From the NCBI RefSeq assembly GCF_020740795.1, contig NC_067282.1, positions 149,406,858 to 149,470,857 of the forward strand: DNA of 64,000 nt. The letters are read 5' to 3'. A program made the translations under genes and the position numbers. The notes beneath the pieces were generated by a model that did no database searches, was not told where the DNA came from, and worked only from the letters and a program-made list of their open reading frames with translations. The DNA is from Apus apus. Lineage: Eukaryota > Chordata > Aves > Apodiformes > Apodidae. Positions 14,201 to 23,371 of this stretch are shown here, piece by piece; the first letter of the stretch is position 1; each line of letters opens with the position of its first letter.

Positions 14201-17200
14201 TCTGGAGAAAGGTATGGAAAAAACAGAAGTTGAAGAACTGACAAGCTTGCTTCCCTTCCTGACTGATGAGGATAGTCAGGCCAGACTGTCACTGGACTGT
14301 TCTAGATTTAGCTTTGACTGGCTCTGTATTGTTTTTGAAAACTTACCTGATGAGCAGTTGAACTCAGAACACAAATTTGCAAAATAGTACTACTTCATGG
14401 AAAAGTTATAGCCTTTATTAATGGCCACTGTTTACACTGTACCCTTTGTACAAGTTTCTTGAAACTGTAAGTGATAAAGTGGCATTTTCTCCCATGTTGC
14501 ATAAGATACTGGTGTGTTTTTGCTCTCCAGGATTGCACTGAAGAATTGAAGTTGCTTTGAAGTGATGTAAAACTGAGCCATGCTTTTGGTCATTTTAGGG
14601 CTTACTTCCACAAGTTTTTTTCTAGTCTGTTAGGTTGTCAGTGTTTAGGCCTGTTCATGGGATAACCAACCATTGATAAGGCTAAGTCAAAAATCAGTCT
14701 CCCAGTTTTGTTGTTTCCAAAATGGATGGAGCAAAGCTGAATGTTGCTTGTGAACCTATTTCCTCTACCCAAATATTTTAACATAGACTTGAGTTCTACA
14801 AAATCTTTTATAGAAAAAAAAAATTTCTGAAATTTGGCTGGATGAGATTACTTGTAAAAATCATTAAATATATATAAATTTTAAGTGTGATGAAAAATCT
14901 TGACTACTGCAGGTCTTGGGAGATGTAGATGTTACTTAGGTAGTTTGCTGGGTAGCTGTACTTAACCCTGAAGTAACTTTGTGGGCTTTGTCTGCAGTAA
15001 GGATCTATACTATCTCAATTCACTGAGAATTGTTTGATGACTGCAAATTATTTCCCTCTGTATGTGATGCACATCTTTGAGCTTTGAAGAACTCCCCAAA
15101 TCTGAAAAAAAGATTTAACTCAACCCTTCATTTTTTTTGCAAAATACCAAGTTAGCCATCTTAAATCAGTGTTTTATGATATTCAGTCTCATTACATAAA
15201 AGATTATTTGGAATACTCAGTGTTAATTAAAATGTCTGCAAAAAATGCTAACATTTTTTCTATTATAAATGGTAGGTAGAATTGTATATTAATTGACTAA
15301 TTTAAAATGTCAGGATGCTTTTTCCAAGCCAACCTTGTATTAATAGCAAGAATCCTTTTGCTGAAGAAATGGTCTCCAATTATCACAGCTTGGGTTTTGT
15401 TGTACATTGAACAGAAGTCAACAAAACAAGTATGTCAGAGAACCTGTCTAAATAAGCAAGCGTACTCATTAAAAACACAAAATTAATCATAGGGATGAAT
15501 AAAGAAGGCAATGTTACATAGATTTTTTTTTTTTCCTTCCCTTTCTAATAATGGAACAAAATAATGTTACATGAAAGGATCGGAACTATTATGTAGTACT
15601 CAATTATAAGGAGGTGAATAGGTCCCTAACATGCCATTTTATCAAAGGAGCAGACTGGTGTTTACATGGTGGCTGTTTCATTACAGACGCCGTCATTAAT
15701 TCCATGTGTCAATAGTGCCCCGTAGCACGTAGCACAGACAAGAAAGAGTTACCCTTCAAAGCAAGGGAATGATTTTTTGAGTCGTTATCAAGCTAAATGG
15801 CAAGCAGGAAGCTAGAACTTGTATGGATATATTTGAAGGGACTCACGGGAGATCTGAAAGTGGAAGAAGAGAATGCATTTTACCAACTCTTTAATTATGA
15901 TGTGTTTCTAAGTACACTTGAATAGAATGCTTTGTTTGCATTAGAAAAATGAATGTTGCAAGAAGGTGTATTTGATTATATGGGAGGTCACAGAAGGATG
16001 TTCAAATATCTATAAATACACATATTGTGTGTGTGTGTGTGTGTATATATACACACACCCACCCCCCTTCGTGTGCACGGAGGTATTCCTGCTGCCACCT
16101 ACTGGGCTGAAGCAATCTGTCTTCTGCCCAGTAGATGGACCATAAACTGCCAGGCTCTGGATAATTAGCTGTCTTCTCAGGCTATTATGTGCTAGTTTCT
16201 GGTGCTTCCCTTGCCACCTTGTGTCTCACCTTAAACAGTCAGCACATCCTCAGCTAGCCCAAGTTGTCAAAGCTCAGTTGAGGCCTGTAAGCAGCCAGTG
16301 CTAAAGGGGCAAGTTGCTGAGGCTGGCAGAGCCAAGACCATTCACACCAGGTAAGGATCAGCTTTGTGGGCTCTTGTGTGTTCTGAAGTTAGCTGAGTGG
16401 TGCCTTTTGCAATCCTACCCAAAATTCTCTTAATTAGCAGATAGTTGTTCCAAGCCTCTGAAGCTAGCTTTGTGGGCAGCCCAGTTCTTTTCATCTTTAT
16501 GTCTCCTTCTGTATTTTTTCTCTGGGAAAAACAGGAATAGGCCTGTGTAGCATTCAGAGCTTGCAGTCTTCACTGGTGAAAAGATGCCATGTTTTACACC
16601 ATTTTAGGACTAGATTAAGGTTAGGAAATAAATAGGTAGATTCCTGTTTCTCATCCTACCTCTTCCTTTGATGGTCTAGAGTATTTCTGCCTTCATACGG
16701 TTCAGTTTTATGGGGTAGCATTTGTTTGAGGAAGGGTGTATGGAGTTCAGCCTCCTCATACAGAGGAAGAACAGCAAACTTGTAATGATGGCCCACCATT
16801 CATCCTGTTCTGGGACTTGCAAAGCAGGAAGCTCTTGAGGAGCTTCTTATCCTAGGAAATGTGAGCTCAGCCTAGCTCATAGTTAAAGCCTAGAGAGGAG
16901 AAATGCACTGGGAATGAACCTCAAATGCAGTTCACAATGGTGCACTTCAAAATGAATACAGCAAGCTGCAAAACGGGCTTTTGGGCATCGCTAAAGAAGA
17001 TACAAATGCATGACAGTGACTCAGACTTCTACGTTACATTGTCATGCAAAAGTCGTTGCATTATCCCCAGAAGACCCCCACAGAAACCACAGATCAAGAC
17101 TTGTGCATATGGGTGTGTCTTGTCTATTGCATCTGGTGTTCAGTGTCTCCACAGATGGCTCACCAGCAGAGAATAATTTTCTGTGGAGTTCTGGAGTGTG

Positions 17201-20194
17201 TGTAGCAAGTTGTAAAAGTGAAACATGAAAGGGAAGTTGCGAAGAAAGAAGTATTTCTTTATAACTGACAAATGACGAGACAGGACTTCTTGACAGTATT
17301 TACAGATATAAGTATGCTTTATGTGAGGAGAAGGAAGTCCCCACATAAGGGGCCATGGGACCTTGTTTTTCCATGTTTCTCCCTTCTTCTATAACTGTTT
17401 CTTTAACCTTTACTAACCATTATAATTTATATGTTACCAATAATACATTGTAAATTACTAGTAAATTATGTGATTCTGTGTCTTCTGGCTGTAATGTTAA
17501 ATGTTGCAATTTAAGAGCACGCATTGTGGTTTGGAAAACAAAGATCTAGAATCTTGTCAGCTTAGATGGCAAGCAAAGGTGATTTAATTCTTTGTGGCTA
17601 TATTTTTACTTTTGGGATTTAAAAAATATGGGCAAAGCACTTACTCTTCAGGTTATTCTTCTCCAAAAATAAGTGTACTAGTTTACTACTGAAGCTTGGA
17701 CTTAAGTAAATGGCACTGAAGGATTGTTGCAAGATGGATTAGAGATTTCAAAGGACACTATGGTGTTTAAAGTTTAAAAGCTAAAAAGGCCTGAGATGCA
17801 TGTTTTTTTCCTGTGAAAAAACATCTTTGCTATTAGACACAACTCCAAAGCACTCAGGCTTTGCCTTTGGGGCAACCCCTATAGCAGGCAGGGAGGGTTC
17901 TGGTCCTGTTTGGACACCAGATCTGCAGTCTTCATTTTTTAAGCCCTTTTGAATCTGATTTTGGGTATTCTTTTGATATCTTCTCCACATCTCCAGCAGA
18001 TACTTGAAAACTTAAGTGAGCCAAGAGTGCTCTTATTTGGGCGGAATCTGCATACTACAGATTTCATTGCCTGAAGGAAGGTTAGACCCCCACCTAGAGT
18101 ATTGTGTCCAGTTCTGGAGCCCCCACCATAAGAAGGAGATGGAGCTGTTAGAGTGAGTCCAGAGAAGGGCCATGAAGATTATCAGAGGGCTGGAGCACCT
18201 CTCCTGTGAGGACAGGCCGAGAGAGTTGGGGCTGTTCAGCCTGGAGAAGAGAAGGCTCTGGGAAGGCATAATGATGACCTTCCAGTACCTGAGGGGCTAC
18301 TGAAAAGCTGGGGAGGGACTTTTAATGAGGATTTGTAGTGATAGGACAAGAGGGAATGTCTTTAAACTGGAAGAGGGGAGATTTAGGTTAGCCATTAGGA
18401 GGAATTTCTTCACTGTGAGGGTGGTGAGACACTGGCACAGGTTGCCCAGGGAAGTTGTGGCTGCTCTGTCCCTGGACGTGTTCAGGGCCGGGCTGGATGG
18501 GGCTCTTGAGCAACCTGGTCTAGTGGGAGGTGTCCTTGCCCATGCAGGGGGGTTGGAACTAGATGAACTCTAAGGTGCCTTCCAGCACAAACCATTCTGT
18601 GATTCTATAAGGAAGAGGACTTGCTGTCGCTCCTCAAGCATGACAAGCTATCTCCAGTCTATGTAAAGATAGATCTTACTCTCACGCACACACAGGCAGA
18701 GTCCAGCGTGTGCTCTTCCAGTTATGGTCAGTGAAAACCTCATTCCCTGGCCCCCAGCTTCCAACCCAGACCTTGTTAGCATAACCACAGCAGTTTCTCC
18801 AGGGCCAGTTTTTCATATTTCAAACTGCTGTGGGATTTGTGAGCTTATCACTGTAGTATCTGATTGCCACATCTCTACAAACAGCTGCAAAGGCAAATAG
18901 TCTTTGCTCTTCCTGAGTAAAAAAGACTCTTGGAGACTTTATTTAACCACTGTTTGACTGTACAAATCTAGCATACACGTGCTGTGTAATTCAGTTGTTG
19001 CCTTTCTTGCCTTTCCTGTGGTGGTGAGGTTAGATTGCCAGCTGTGTACAAGCAATTCTTGTGCCCCTTTTCAGCCAAGACAGTAGTGCAGACCAGGCAG
19101 AGAGCTGGTGAAATGCCTTTGCTTCCCCATTGAGGGATGGAGTTTTGTTGTCTGGTGTTACATGTGTGTTATATTGGCAGTTTTAGTGGGCTGCCTTTCA
19201 AGCACGGGGAAGATTGACATCCAGCCTCTTCTCCTTTATTTAAGGTGACTCCTGAATATTTAAAGGTATTCTTCTTTTTTTTTTTTCGTAGAAAATCAAA
19301 ATGTTATCTTTGCCCTTACAGCTTTTGCCATAATCCACATATAAATGAGGTGATAAAAAGTAAGGATTAAATAAATCTTTGCTAATACTTTTTGATTGGC
19401 TTAATCAATAATTAATCATCTCTTAGATGAGGCTGTAGCTTGTGGAGTAGATATAATTGGATTAGCTGCTGAGAGGCCTTTGGAGCTTTGAAGAGATTAA
19501 AAGGGCTGTCAATCCTGTAATTAAACTGCCACAAACAAAAGCAATAGTATTAGAATCAGTCAGCTTTTTAAAAATGAATCAACAAGTCTTTACACACCAC
19601 TAGTAGTGGTGTAGGCAGAGTCCGTTCTCATAACTGATTTATTTCCTTCAACAAGATGAATATCTATCAAATCATTGTTTTGATTGCCTGGCCATGTATT
19701 GGCCAGAACGGCAGGTGAAATTTTAGGAAGAAACAGCAGTCAGAGAACTCTTAGAAGAAAAGCTAATTTGTGTATCTAAACCAGTGAACCTGCTCCTTGT
19801 CTTGAGCCTATTAGCCACTGACTTTTCATGGTGTCTTTAATTGGCTAAGTAGGTTTGGCCTACATGAATGAAGTCTTTATCTGTCCTGCTCTTCCCCTCC
19901 CACCTATTTTAAAAGGTTTTTTGTTCCACTTTCTTCAAAACAGAGGGCTTTAGCAGAAATAACTTCCTTTTAAAGGCTCATTATGTGCTAGAGCATATAC
20001 TGTATGTGACTGTATTATACACATGTGAATTGATATATGTGCATATGCTAATATATATCCTTTTTTTTTCCATCTCTTGCAGAGATGAGCTTATAAAACC
20101 AATGGGAGTGCGGCCGGATGGCACAATGGCTCCTTTGGAAGAAGCAGTCAGCCAGTACCACACCAACAAGCAAGACAGTTCAGAGTCAGACTAA
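2135..20194 (+). CDS. RIC8B: RIC8B (synembryn-B) gene, C-terminal half in seven exons
   Basis: Seven exons join in frame (95+154+96+145+145+120+112 nt = 867 nt) to encode 288 residues and a TAA stop. The N-terminal half lies upstream of the window. Seen: the joined protein contains [42 protein letters not shown], an acidic [11 protein letters not shown] tract, [16 protein letters not shown] and DKLSR-ELIKPMG. These are hallmarks of the Ric-8 family, and [16 protein letters not shown] marks the B paralogue rather than RIC8A. Known: Ric-8 proteins are cytosolic armadillo/HEAT-like superhelical proteins that fold nascent Galpha subunits and act as non-receptor exchange factors; Ric-8B serves Galpha-s and Galpha-olf. 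Every intron is GT-AG and no frameshift or internal stop occurs, so the gene looks intact. The next gene on the same strand is TMEM263, matching known amniote synteny. Confidence 0.96.
2230..6598 (+). other. RIC8B: RIC8B intron, 4.4 kb
   Basis: A short interrupted TG run lies at 2477-2494. The rest is unremarkable AT-rich sequence. Short ORFs on either strand lack splice signals or family motifs. Confidence 0.7.
6599..6752 (+). CDS. RIC8B: RIC8B coding exon with variable loop
   Basis: The exon completes the split serine and adds 51 residues: [17 protein letters not shown], then a low-conservation acidic stretch ([11 protein letters not shown]), then [20 protein letters not shown] and a lysine. 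Acceptor ATTTCAG, donor AAG|GTATGG. The variable stretch links two conserved helices. In the mammalian RIC8B I recall this loop is longer; here it is about as short as in RIC8A. The reading frame is open on both sides of the loop, so it is not an assembly break. Confidence 0.95.
6753..7097 (+). other. RIC8B: RIC8B intron, 345 bp
   Basis: Short intron ending in a G/T then pure T tract (7066-7095) next to the acceptor. Nothing else was seen. Confidence 0.85.
7098..7193 (+). CDS. RIC8B: RIC8B coding exon, armadillo helices
   Basis: The exon encodes 32 residues in phase 0/0: [20 protein letters not shown] followed by [12 protein letters not shown]. The acceptor follows a long T tract ending TTTTTAG; the donor is CAA|GTAAGT, close to consensus. 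It sits only 345 bp after the previous exon. The TPVLSLL...HRNIRKF pattern is conserved in both Ric-8 paralogues and belongs to the helical repeat core. Confidence 0.95.
7194..9717 (+). other. RIC8B: RIC8B intron, 2.5 kb
   Basis: Holds an A-rich tract at 8183-8206 and an AATA tetranucleotide microsatellite at 9453-9474. No gene or transposon was recognised. Confidence 0.7.
9453..9474. repeat. (AATA)n microsatellite
   Basis: About five and a half perfect tetranucleotide units. Its AATAAA strings are microsatellite-derived and intronic, not a functional poly(A) signal. Confidence 0.9.
9718..9862 (+). CDS. RIC8B: RIC8B coding exon, most conserved core
   Basis: The exon encodes 48 residues plus one base: [20 protein letters not shown], then [20 protein letters not shown] and LFVLCKER. 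This is the best conserved part of the Ric-8 family and lies in the armadillo superhelix that cradles the Galpha C-terminal region in RIC8A structures. Acceptor CTCCTAG, donor GAGAG|GTAAAA. The first codon is GTG (valine) and is an internal codon after splicing, not a start. Confidence 0.96.
10009..10153 (+). CDS. RIC8B: RIC8B coding exon with acidic CK2-type site
   Basis: The exon encodes [30 protein letters not shown], the acidic run [12 protein letters not shown], and KSAKP, then two bases of an asparagine codon. It lies only 146 bp after the preceding exon. In RIC8A the matching S-x-D-E-D-T motif carries the two casein kinase 2 phosphosites that raise activity toward Galpha. Both acceptor residues (S and T, five apart) are kept here, so the same control is likely but not shown. 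Donor CGAA|GTATAG is weak. Confidence 0.95.
10154..11683 (+). other. RIC8B: RIC8B intron, 1.5 kb
   Basis: Contains a small CR1 tail (10539-10606) and otherwise plain AT-rich sequence up to the pyrimidine tract of the penultimate exon. Confidence 0.75.
10539..10606 (+). mobile_element. CR1 LINE, 3' terminal fragment
   Basis: The segment reads GGTTGGACTTCATGACCTTA, then a TTTTCCAACCAAAACAGTTC-like run and two GATTCTGTGATTCT units. This is the standard CR1 3' end, diverged and cut to about 70 bp. The orientation is sense relative to RIC8B. Confidence 0.85.
11684..11803 (+). CDS. RIC8B: RIC8B penultimate exon, length divisible by three
   Basis: The 120-nt exon begins and ends in the same phase and encodes about 40 residues: [39 protein letters not shown]. 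It contributes C-terminal helices that, in RIC8A structures, contact the Galpha switch region. Acceptor CCATCTCCAG is good; donor CAG|GTATTG lacks G at +5 and is weak. Skipping it would keep the frame. A Ric-8B form lacking exon 9, the penultimate exon, is known in mammals, so the same isoform can be expected here. Confidence 0.94.
16026..16058. repeat. Compound (TG)n(TA)n(CA)n microsatellite
   Basis: A run of TG dinucleotides, then TATATA, then ACACACAC. The tract is self-complementary and could form a hairpin or Z-DNA-like structure. It is followed directly by a C-rich run. Confidence 0.9.
16092..16138. promoter_or_regulatory. Inverted pair of CTCF-like motifs
   Basis: CTGCCACCTACTGGGC at 16092-16107 is, on the minus strand, a full match to the CTCF core consensus CCASYAGRKGGCRS. 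GCCCAGTAGATGG at 16126-16138 matches the core on the + strand except that A replaces the C that should follow. The 13-bp arms 16095-16107 and 16126-16138 are inverted repeats with one mismatch, separated by 18 bp. CTCF is the insulator and loop-anchor protein. Binding is an inference from motif only. Confidence 0.45.
18081..18608 (+). mobile_element. CR1 LINE, 5'-truncated 3' end
   Basis: About 530 bp match the CR1 3' region: GAGTATTGTGTCCAGTTCTG, the GGGCTGGAGCACCTCTCC stretch, TTCTTCACTGTGAGGGTGGT, GGTTGGAACTAGATGA and an ATTCTGTGATTCTAT terminus. The remnant of ORF2 is visible (for example [20 protein letters not shown]) but broken, with a TGA after CTGAGGGGCTAC. Candidate 7-bp target duplications AAGGAAG lie at 18074-18080 and 18609-18615. 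It is sense-oriented in the last RIC8B intron. Confidence 0.93.
19361..19560. promoter_or_regulatory. Putative conserved non-coding block rich in TAAT motifs
   Basis: Within about 150 bp there are TAATCAATAATTAATCA at 19402-19418, ATAATTGGATTAG near 19452, CTGTCAATCC at 19506-19515 (one base off the PBX-MEIS composite CTGTCAATCA) and TAATTAAA just after it. No coding signal or repeat family explains it. Calling it an enhancer is an inference from motif density; conservation was not tested. Confidence 0.35.
20083..20194 (+). CDS. RIC8B: RIC8B last coding exon and stop
   Basis: The exon starts by completing an arginine codon (AG+A), then encodes [20 protein letters not shown] and [16 protein letters not shown] before TAA at 20192-20194. 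The acceptor follows a strong pyrimidine tract (TTTTTTTTTCCATCTCTTGCAG region). PMG-x-x-PDG is conserved in Ric-8B, and the acidic serine-rich tail is typical of the family. It lies 8.3 kb after the penultimate exon. Confidence 0.95.
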
Positions 20195-20490
20195 AGCATC
20201 ACCTGCTTCAGTCTCAGTTCTCCTCTAATCCACTTTTCCTTAGAGCCACAACATCTTTTATCTAGGCATTTTACCCTCACATTAGCCAGCATCACTTTAA
20301 CTCTTCTGTTATTGGGATATTTAAATGGTGGGTCCTGTGGTGTAATGTCTGAATTTTTATTATGTCTGTGTAAAGAACATATTAGTTTATTAGTTTATGA
20401 TCTTTGTTAATTGAAAACTCAGTGTATTTCAAAGGGATGAAAAGTGAATGTCTACAGTGTAAAATAAAATATAAACACTTTAATTTTCCA
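20195..20490 (+). other. RIC8B: RIC8B 3' UTR (proximal form)
   Basis: This is an AT-rich stretch after the stop with an AATAAA hexamer at 20463-20468. The end point near 20490 is inferred from the usual 10-30 nt spacing. ATTAAA hexamers at 20586-20591 and 21181-21186 could serve longer transcripts, since mammalian RIC8B mRNAs have long 3' UTRs. Confidence 0.65.
20463..20468 (+). terminator. RIC8B: Polyadenylation signal AATAAA of RIC8B
   Basis: This canonical hexamer lies 269 bp after the stop codon, with T-rich sequence (ATGTTTTCTG) about 30 bp downstream. It is the first AATAAA after the CDS. Confidence 0.6.
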
Positions 20491-22845
20491 GAATCATGTT
20501 TTCTGAACCCTATAGGTTTTCCCATTCTTGATTTATTTTTTTTTTTTGGTATGGTCTTGCCAGTCTCTCCCTTTATGTAATTTTAATTAAAGTGTTTTGC
20601 TTAATGGCATTAGGAGCAGAGGGTGTTTAAACTTAGAATTCTGACTCTCCTTGTGAAGCTGCCTTAACTGGCATTCCACAGTGATTTCAGAGCTACCTTT
20701 TTAAAAACATAATTGGATTTCTTACTGATACACTCTTCTGTGGTTAAGCTGCTGCTGAAGGTTTTACCAATGTGTCAGTCCCCAGTGGTATAATTATCTT
20801 TATATTGGGAACAAGGTCATGTATGTTGTATGTCCTCCTTCCCCCTTTCCCTCCCACCTCCTCCTATGACCACATAAATACATCCCACCCCACAGTTTGT
20901 GGTGAAGTAAAGCTGCCCCTATTCAAAGCAGCATTCAAGTGTGTACACTTAGATGTTGCTGTGAATGAGAGTGGACTAAAGTGAAGTGCATGTGCAAGTG
21001 TTTACTGAATTGGGGCCTACTTTTGGAGATGAAGAGGTATGCCTCACTTGAAGGGAAGTCAAACTAATCAACAAAGAAATACTTCCTTTTACAGAGAACT
21101 TAGGAAGTGATGGGATAGAGAATGGGAAGGTGGGAAGGAGAAAAGAGTTACTTTCAACTCTGTACTCTTTAAAAACAAAGATTAAAGCTTTAGGTGTGCT
21201 GTACTGCTGTCGTTGTTGCCTCTTTGCCTGCTTGGTTCCTTTCTCTGTGAGTTTCTTCCAGCATGAAGAGTAATCTGTGTCCTAGTTTGTAATTCCTTTT
21301 TATTTATTTCTTTGTTCAGAAGTGTACACATGCCATTCTTGGGAACCCTTCAGAAGTTGGGGAAGGTTCTCCAGTTTGTTTCCTCCAACTTGACACTGGC
21401 TTCCAGAACTGAGGAAGCTGGTGTTCGAAGACTTTGTAAAGGGAGGACTTGGTATGAAATTATAAGGAAGCCAGCTGCTGTTCTCAAAAAGCAGTAGCTA
21501 CAGCAAAACCCATCAATGTATTGATAATACTGTGATCATACCCATGAGGTATTAATCCAAAAGGGGAAGAGAGAAGTTGTCCATGAAGAAAAAGTATGCT
21601 GAAAAAATGTTATTCTATTTAGCATCGTCCACTGACTACTCTGAGCCCAGCACAGGCAAATACTAAGTACACTGCAGGTGCAAAGAATTTATGAATCCTC
21701 CCTGAGGAATAAAGCTTAACTAGCTCTGTTAATGAGGGATTGAGCACTGTGTTGGTGTCAGCTGAAGCTGTTTCTTGGGGCTGGAGAAGCTGTTATTTCA
21801 GTAATAGGTCATCGGGGTTGCTATTCAGTGATGAGTACAGAGCATGAAAAAGAGCAAAATCTCCGTTTGTTGCTTTACAAGTTGTAGAATATGCTCCTAC
21901 AATTAGCTGGCTAACGAGATTAATAAAACAATAATGGCTGCAGGGACCTTATTACAAATGGTATAGCGTGAGGCTTTTGTGGTCTGGCTCCTGCTGGGTC
22001 CAACAGGGCAACAATAGTTGCAATAAACAGTTCAGCTTAGTTTGTCTTGGAAAATACATGCTGGTGGTAGGCTACACAGACACGAGATGCTGCCTCAATT
22101 AAAAAGAAAAAAATGAGAGCAAGCATAGAAGGTTCTGCCTGAATCCTCTAGCTCAACAGTGGTTTCATAATCAGGTTGCCTGTTGTGGGAGTGCAGGTTG
22201 GTCTAGTTAAATTAGTAACTGCCACTAGTGCAGTTTCTCAAAAGTACCTCTTGTTCCAAGATGATAGTCTGCAGAAGGGGTGCTGCAAGATTTTTGGCTT
22301 ATCTTGGAAATGTAACGTGGATCCATCCTTAGCTGCATTGGCTGGACATCTGGAAAAGTCTTGGGACAAAGCTCCTCCAGCACAACAGTGCATCTGCTTC
22401 CTTGTGTGCTGCGTGATGGTAATTTTCCCGTCAAAGTAACCGTGCATGTGGTAAGATTTCTCCTGGATTGGGAGTCTGGAGAAAAGCAAAACGAGTACTT
22501 AGTTGTTTGAAAAAAACCAAACTCTTTGTAATCATTTACCGTAGACTTAATATTTGCTTCTGAATTTACTGTCAAAACTGAAGCTCTAAAATTAGAGGCT
22601 TGGGCAACTGAACTTGGTTTAAATCATCAGACTGGGCAGTGAGCCTGGCAGGTTCGGGGAATGTTACCTCTTTCCTCCCCAGCAGAGCATGGAGGTGGCA
22701 CATACGTGTTTGAATGAGTGTCCAAAGTTCCTGTCTGACATGACCATGAGAATGCTGCACCCTGCACTGTTTTTTCACACATGATAATCTCAAGCCTGGA
22801 GCAGGATGCAAAGTTTGCTGTCAGCAGTAGCTCTGAAAAGAGTCA
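20491..22845. other. Intergenic DNA after RIC8B
   Basis: No gene was recognised. Alternative poly(A) hexamers occur at 20586 and 21181. The 21890-22040 part (TTAATAAAACAATAATGG, CAACAATAGTTG) has several SOX-like ACAAT cores and a smooth, non-repetitive texture that could be a conserved element. Confidence 0.55.
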
Positions 22846-22846
22846 T

Positions 22847-22886
22847 TATATATATCTATCTATATAATATATATAGATATATCTGT
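22847..22886. repeat. AT-rich inverted repeat (TATATA/TATC)
   Basis: A low-complexity ATATATCTATCTATATAATA and ATATATAGATATATC-type tract, nearly self-complementary, directly abutting the 5' end of a CR1 copy. Confidence 0.8.
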
Positions 22887-23359
22887 GATATGGAGCTGTT
22901 GGAGAAAGTCCAGAGAAGGGCCACAAAGATGATCAAAGGGCTGGAGCACCTCTCCTATGAGGACAGGCTGAGAGAGTTGGGGCTGTTCATCCTGGAGAAG
23001 ACAAGACTCCAGGGAGACCTTATAGTGGCCTTCCAGTACCGAAGGGGCTACAGGAAAGCTGGGGAGGGACTTTTTGTAAGGACTTGTAGTGAGGCAACAG
23101 GGGGTAATGACTCAAAACTGGAAGAGGGGAGATTTAGGTTAGACATTGGGACTAAATTCTTCACTGTGAGGGTGGTGAGACCCTGGAACAGGTTGTCCAG
23201 GATAGCTGTGGAAGCCCCCTCCCTGGAAGTGTTTAAGGCCAGGTTGGATGGGGCTCTGAGCAACTTGGTCTAGTGGGAGGTGTCCCTGCCCATGCAGGGG
23301 AGTTGGAACTAGAGGATCTGTAAGGTCCCTTCCAACCCAAACCATTCCATGATTCTATG
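22887..23359 (+). mobile_element. CR1 LINE, 5'-truncated, with open ORF2 C-terminus
   Basis: About 470 bp run from GATATGGAGCTGTTGGAGAA to ATTCCATGATTCTATG. The frame stays open from 22887 through the normal CR1 ORF2 end at 23273. It contains [40 protein letters not shown] and ARLDGALSNLV before the stop, all diagnostic of the CR1 reverse-transcriptase C-terminal tail. A 12-bp direct repeat with one mismatch (AGATATATCTGT 22875-22886; AGATATATTTGT 23360-23371) flanks the insert. The open frame lacks the endonuclease and polymerase domains, so it is a fragment, not an active element. Confidence 0.94.
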
Positions 23360-23371
23360 AGATATATTTGT

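Larger units (their letters stand above)
11804..20082 (+). other. RIC8B: RIC8B last intron, 8.3 kb
   Basis: The largest RIC8B intron in the window. It holds a (TG)n(TA)n(CA)n tract and a paired CTCF-like site near 16.1 kb, one CR1 copy (18081-18608) and a homeodomain-motif-rich block near 19.4 kb. Between about 11.8 and 16.0 kb I see only AT-rich DNA with scattered short ORFs lacking gene signals. Confidence 0.75.

Noticed and set aside
22806-23273. 155-codon open frame as a host gene
   Set aside because: From 22887 on it is the CR1 ORF2 C-terminus; the first 27 codons are AT-rich flank.
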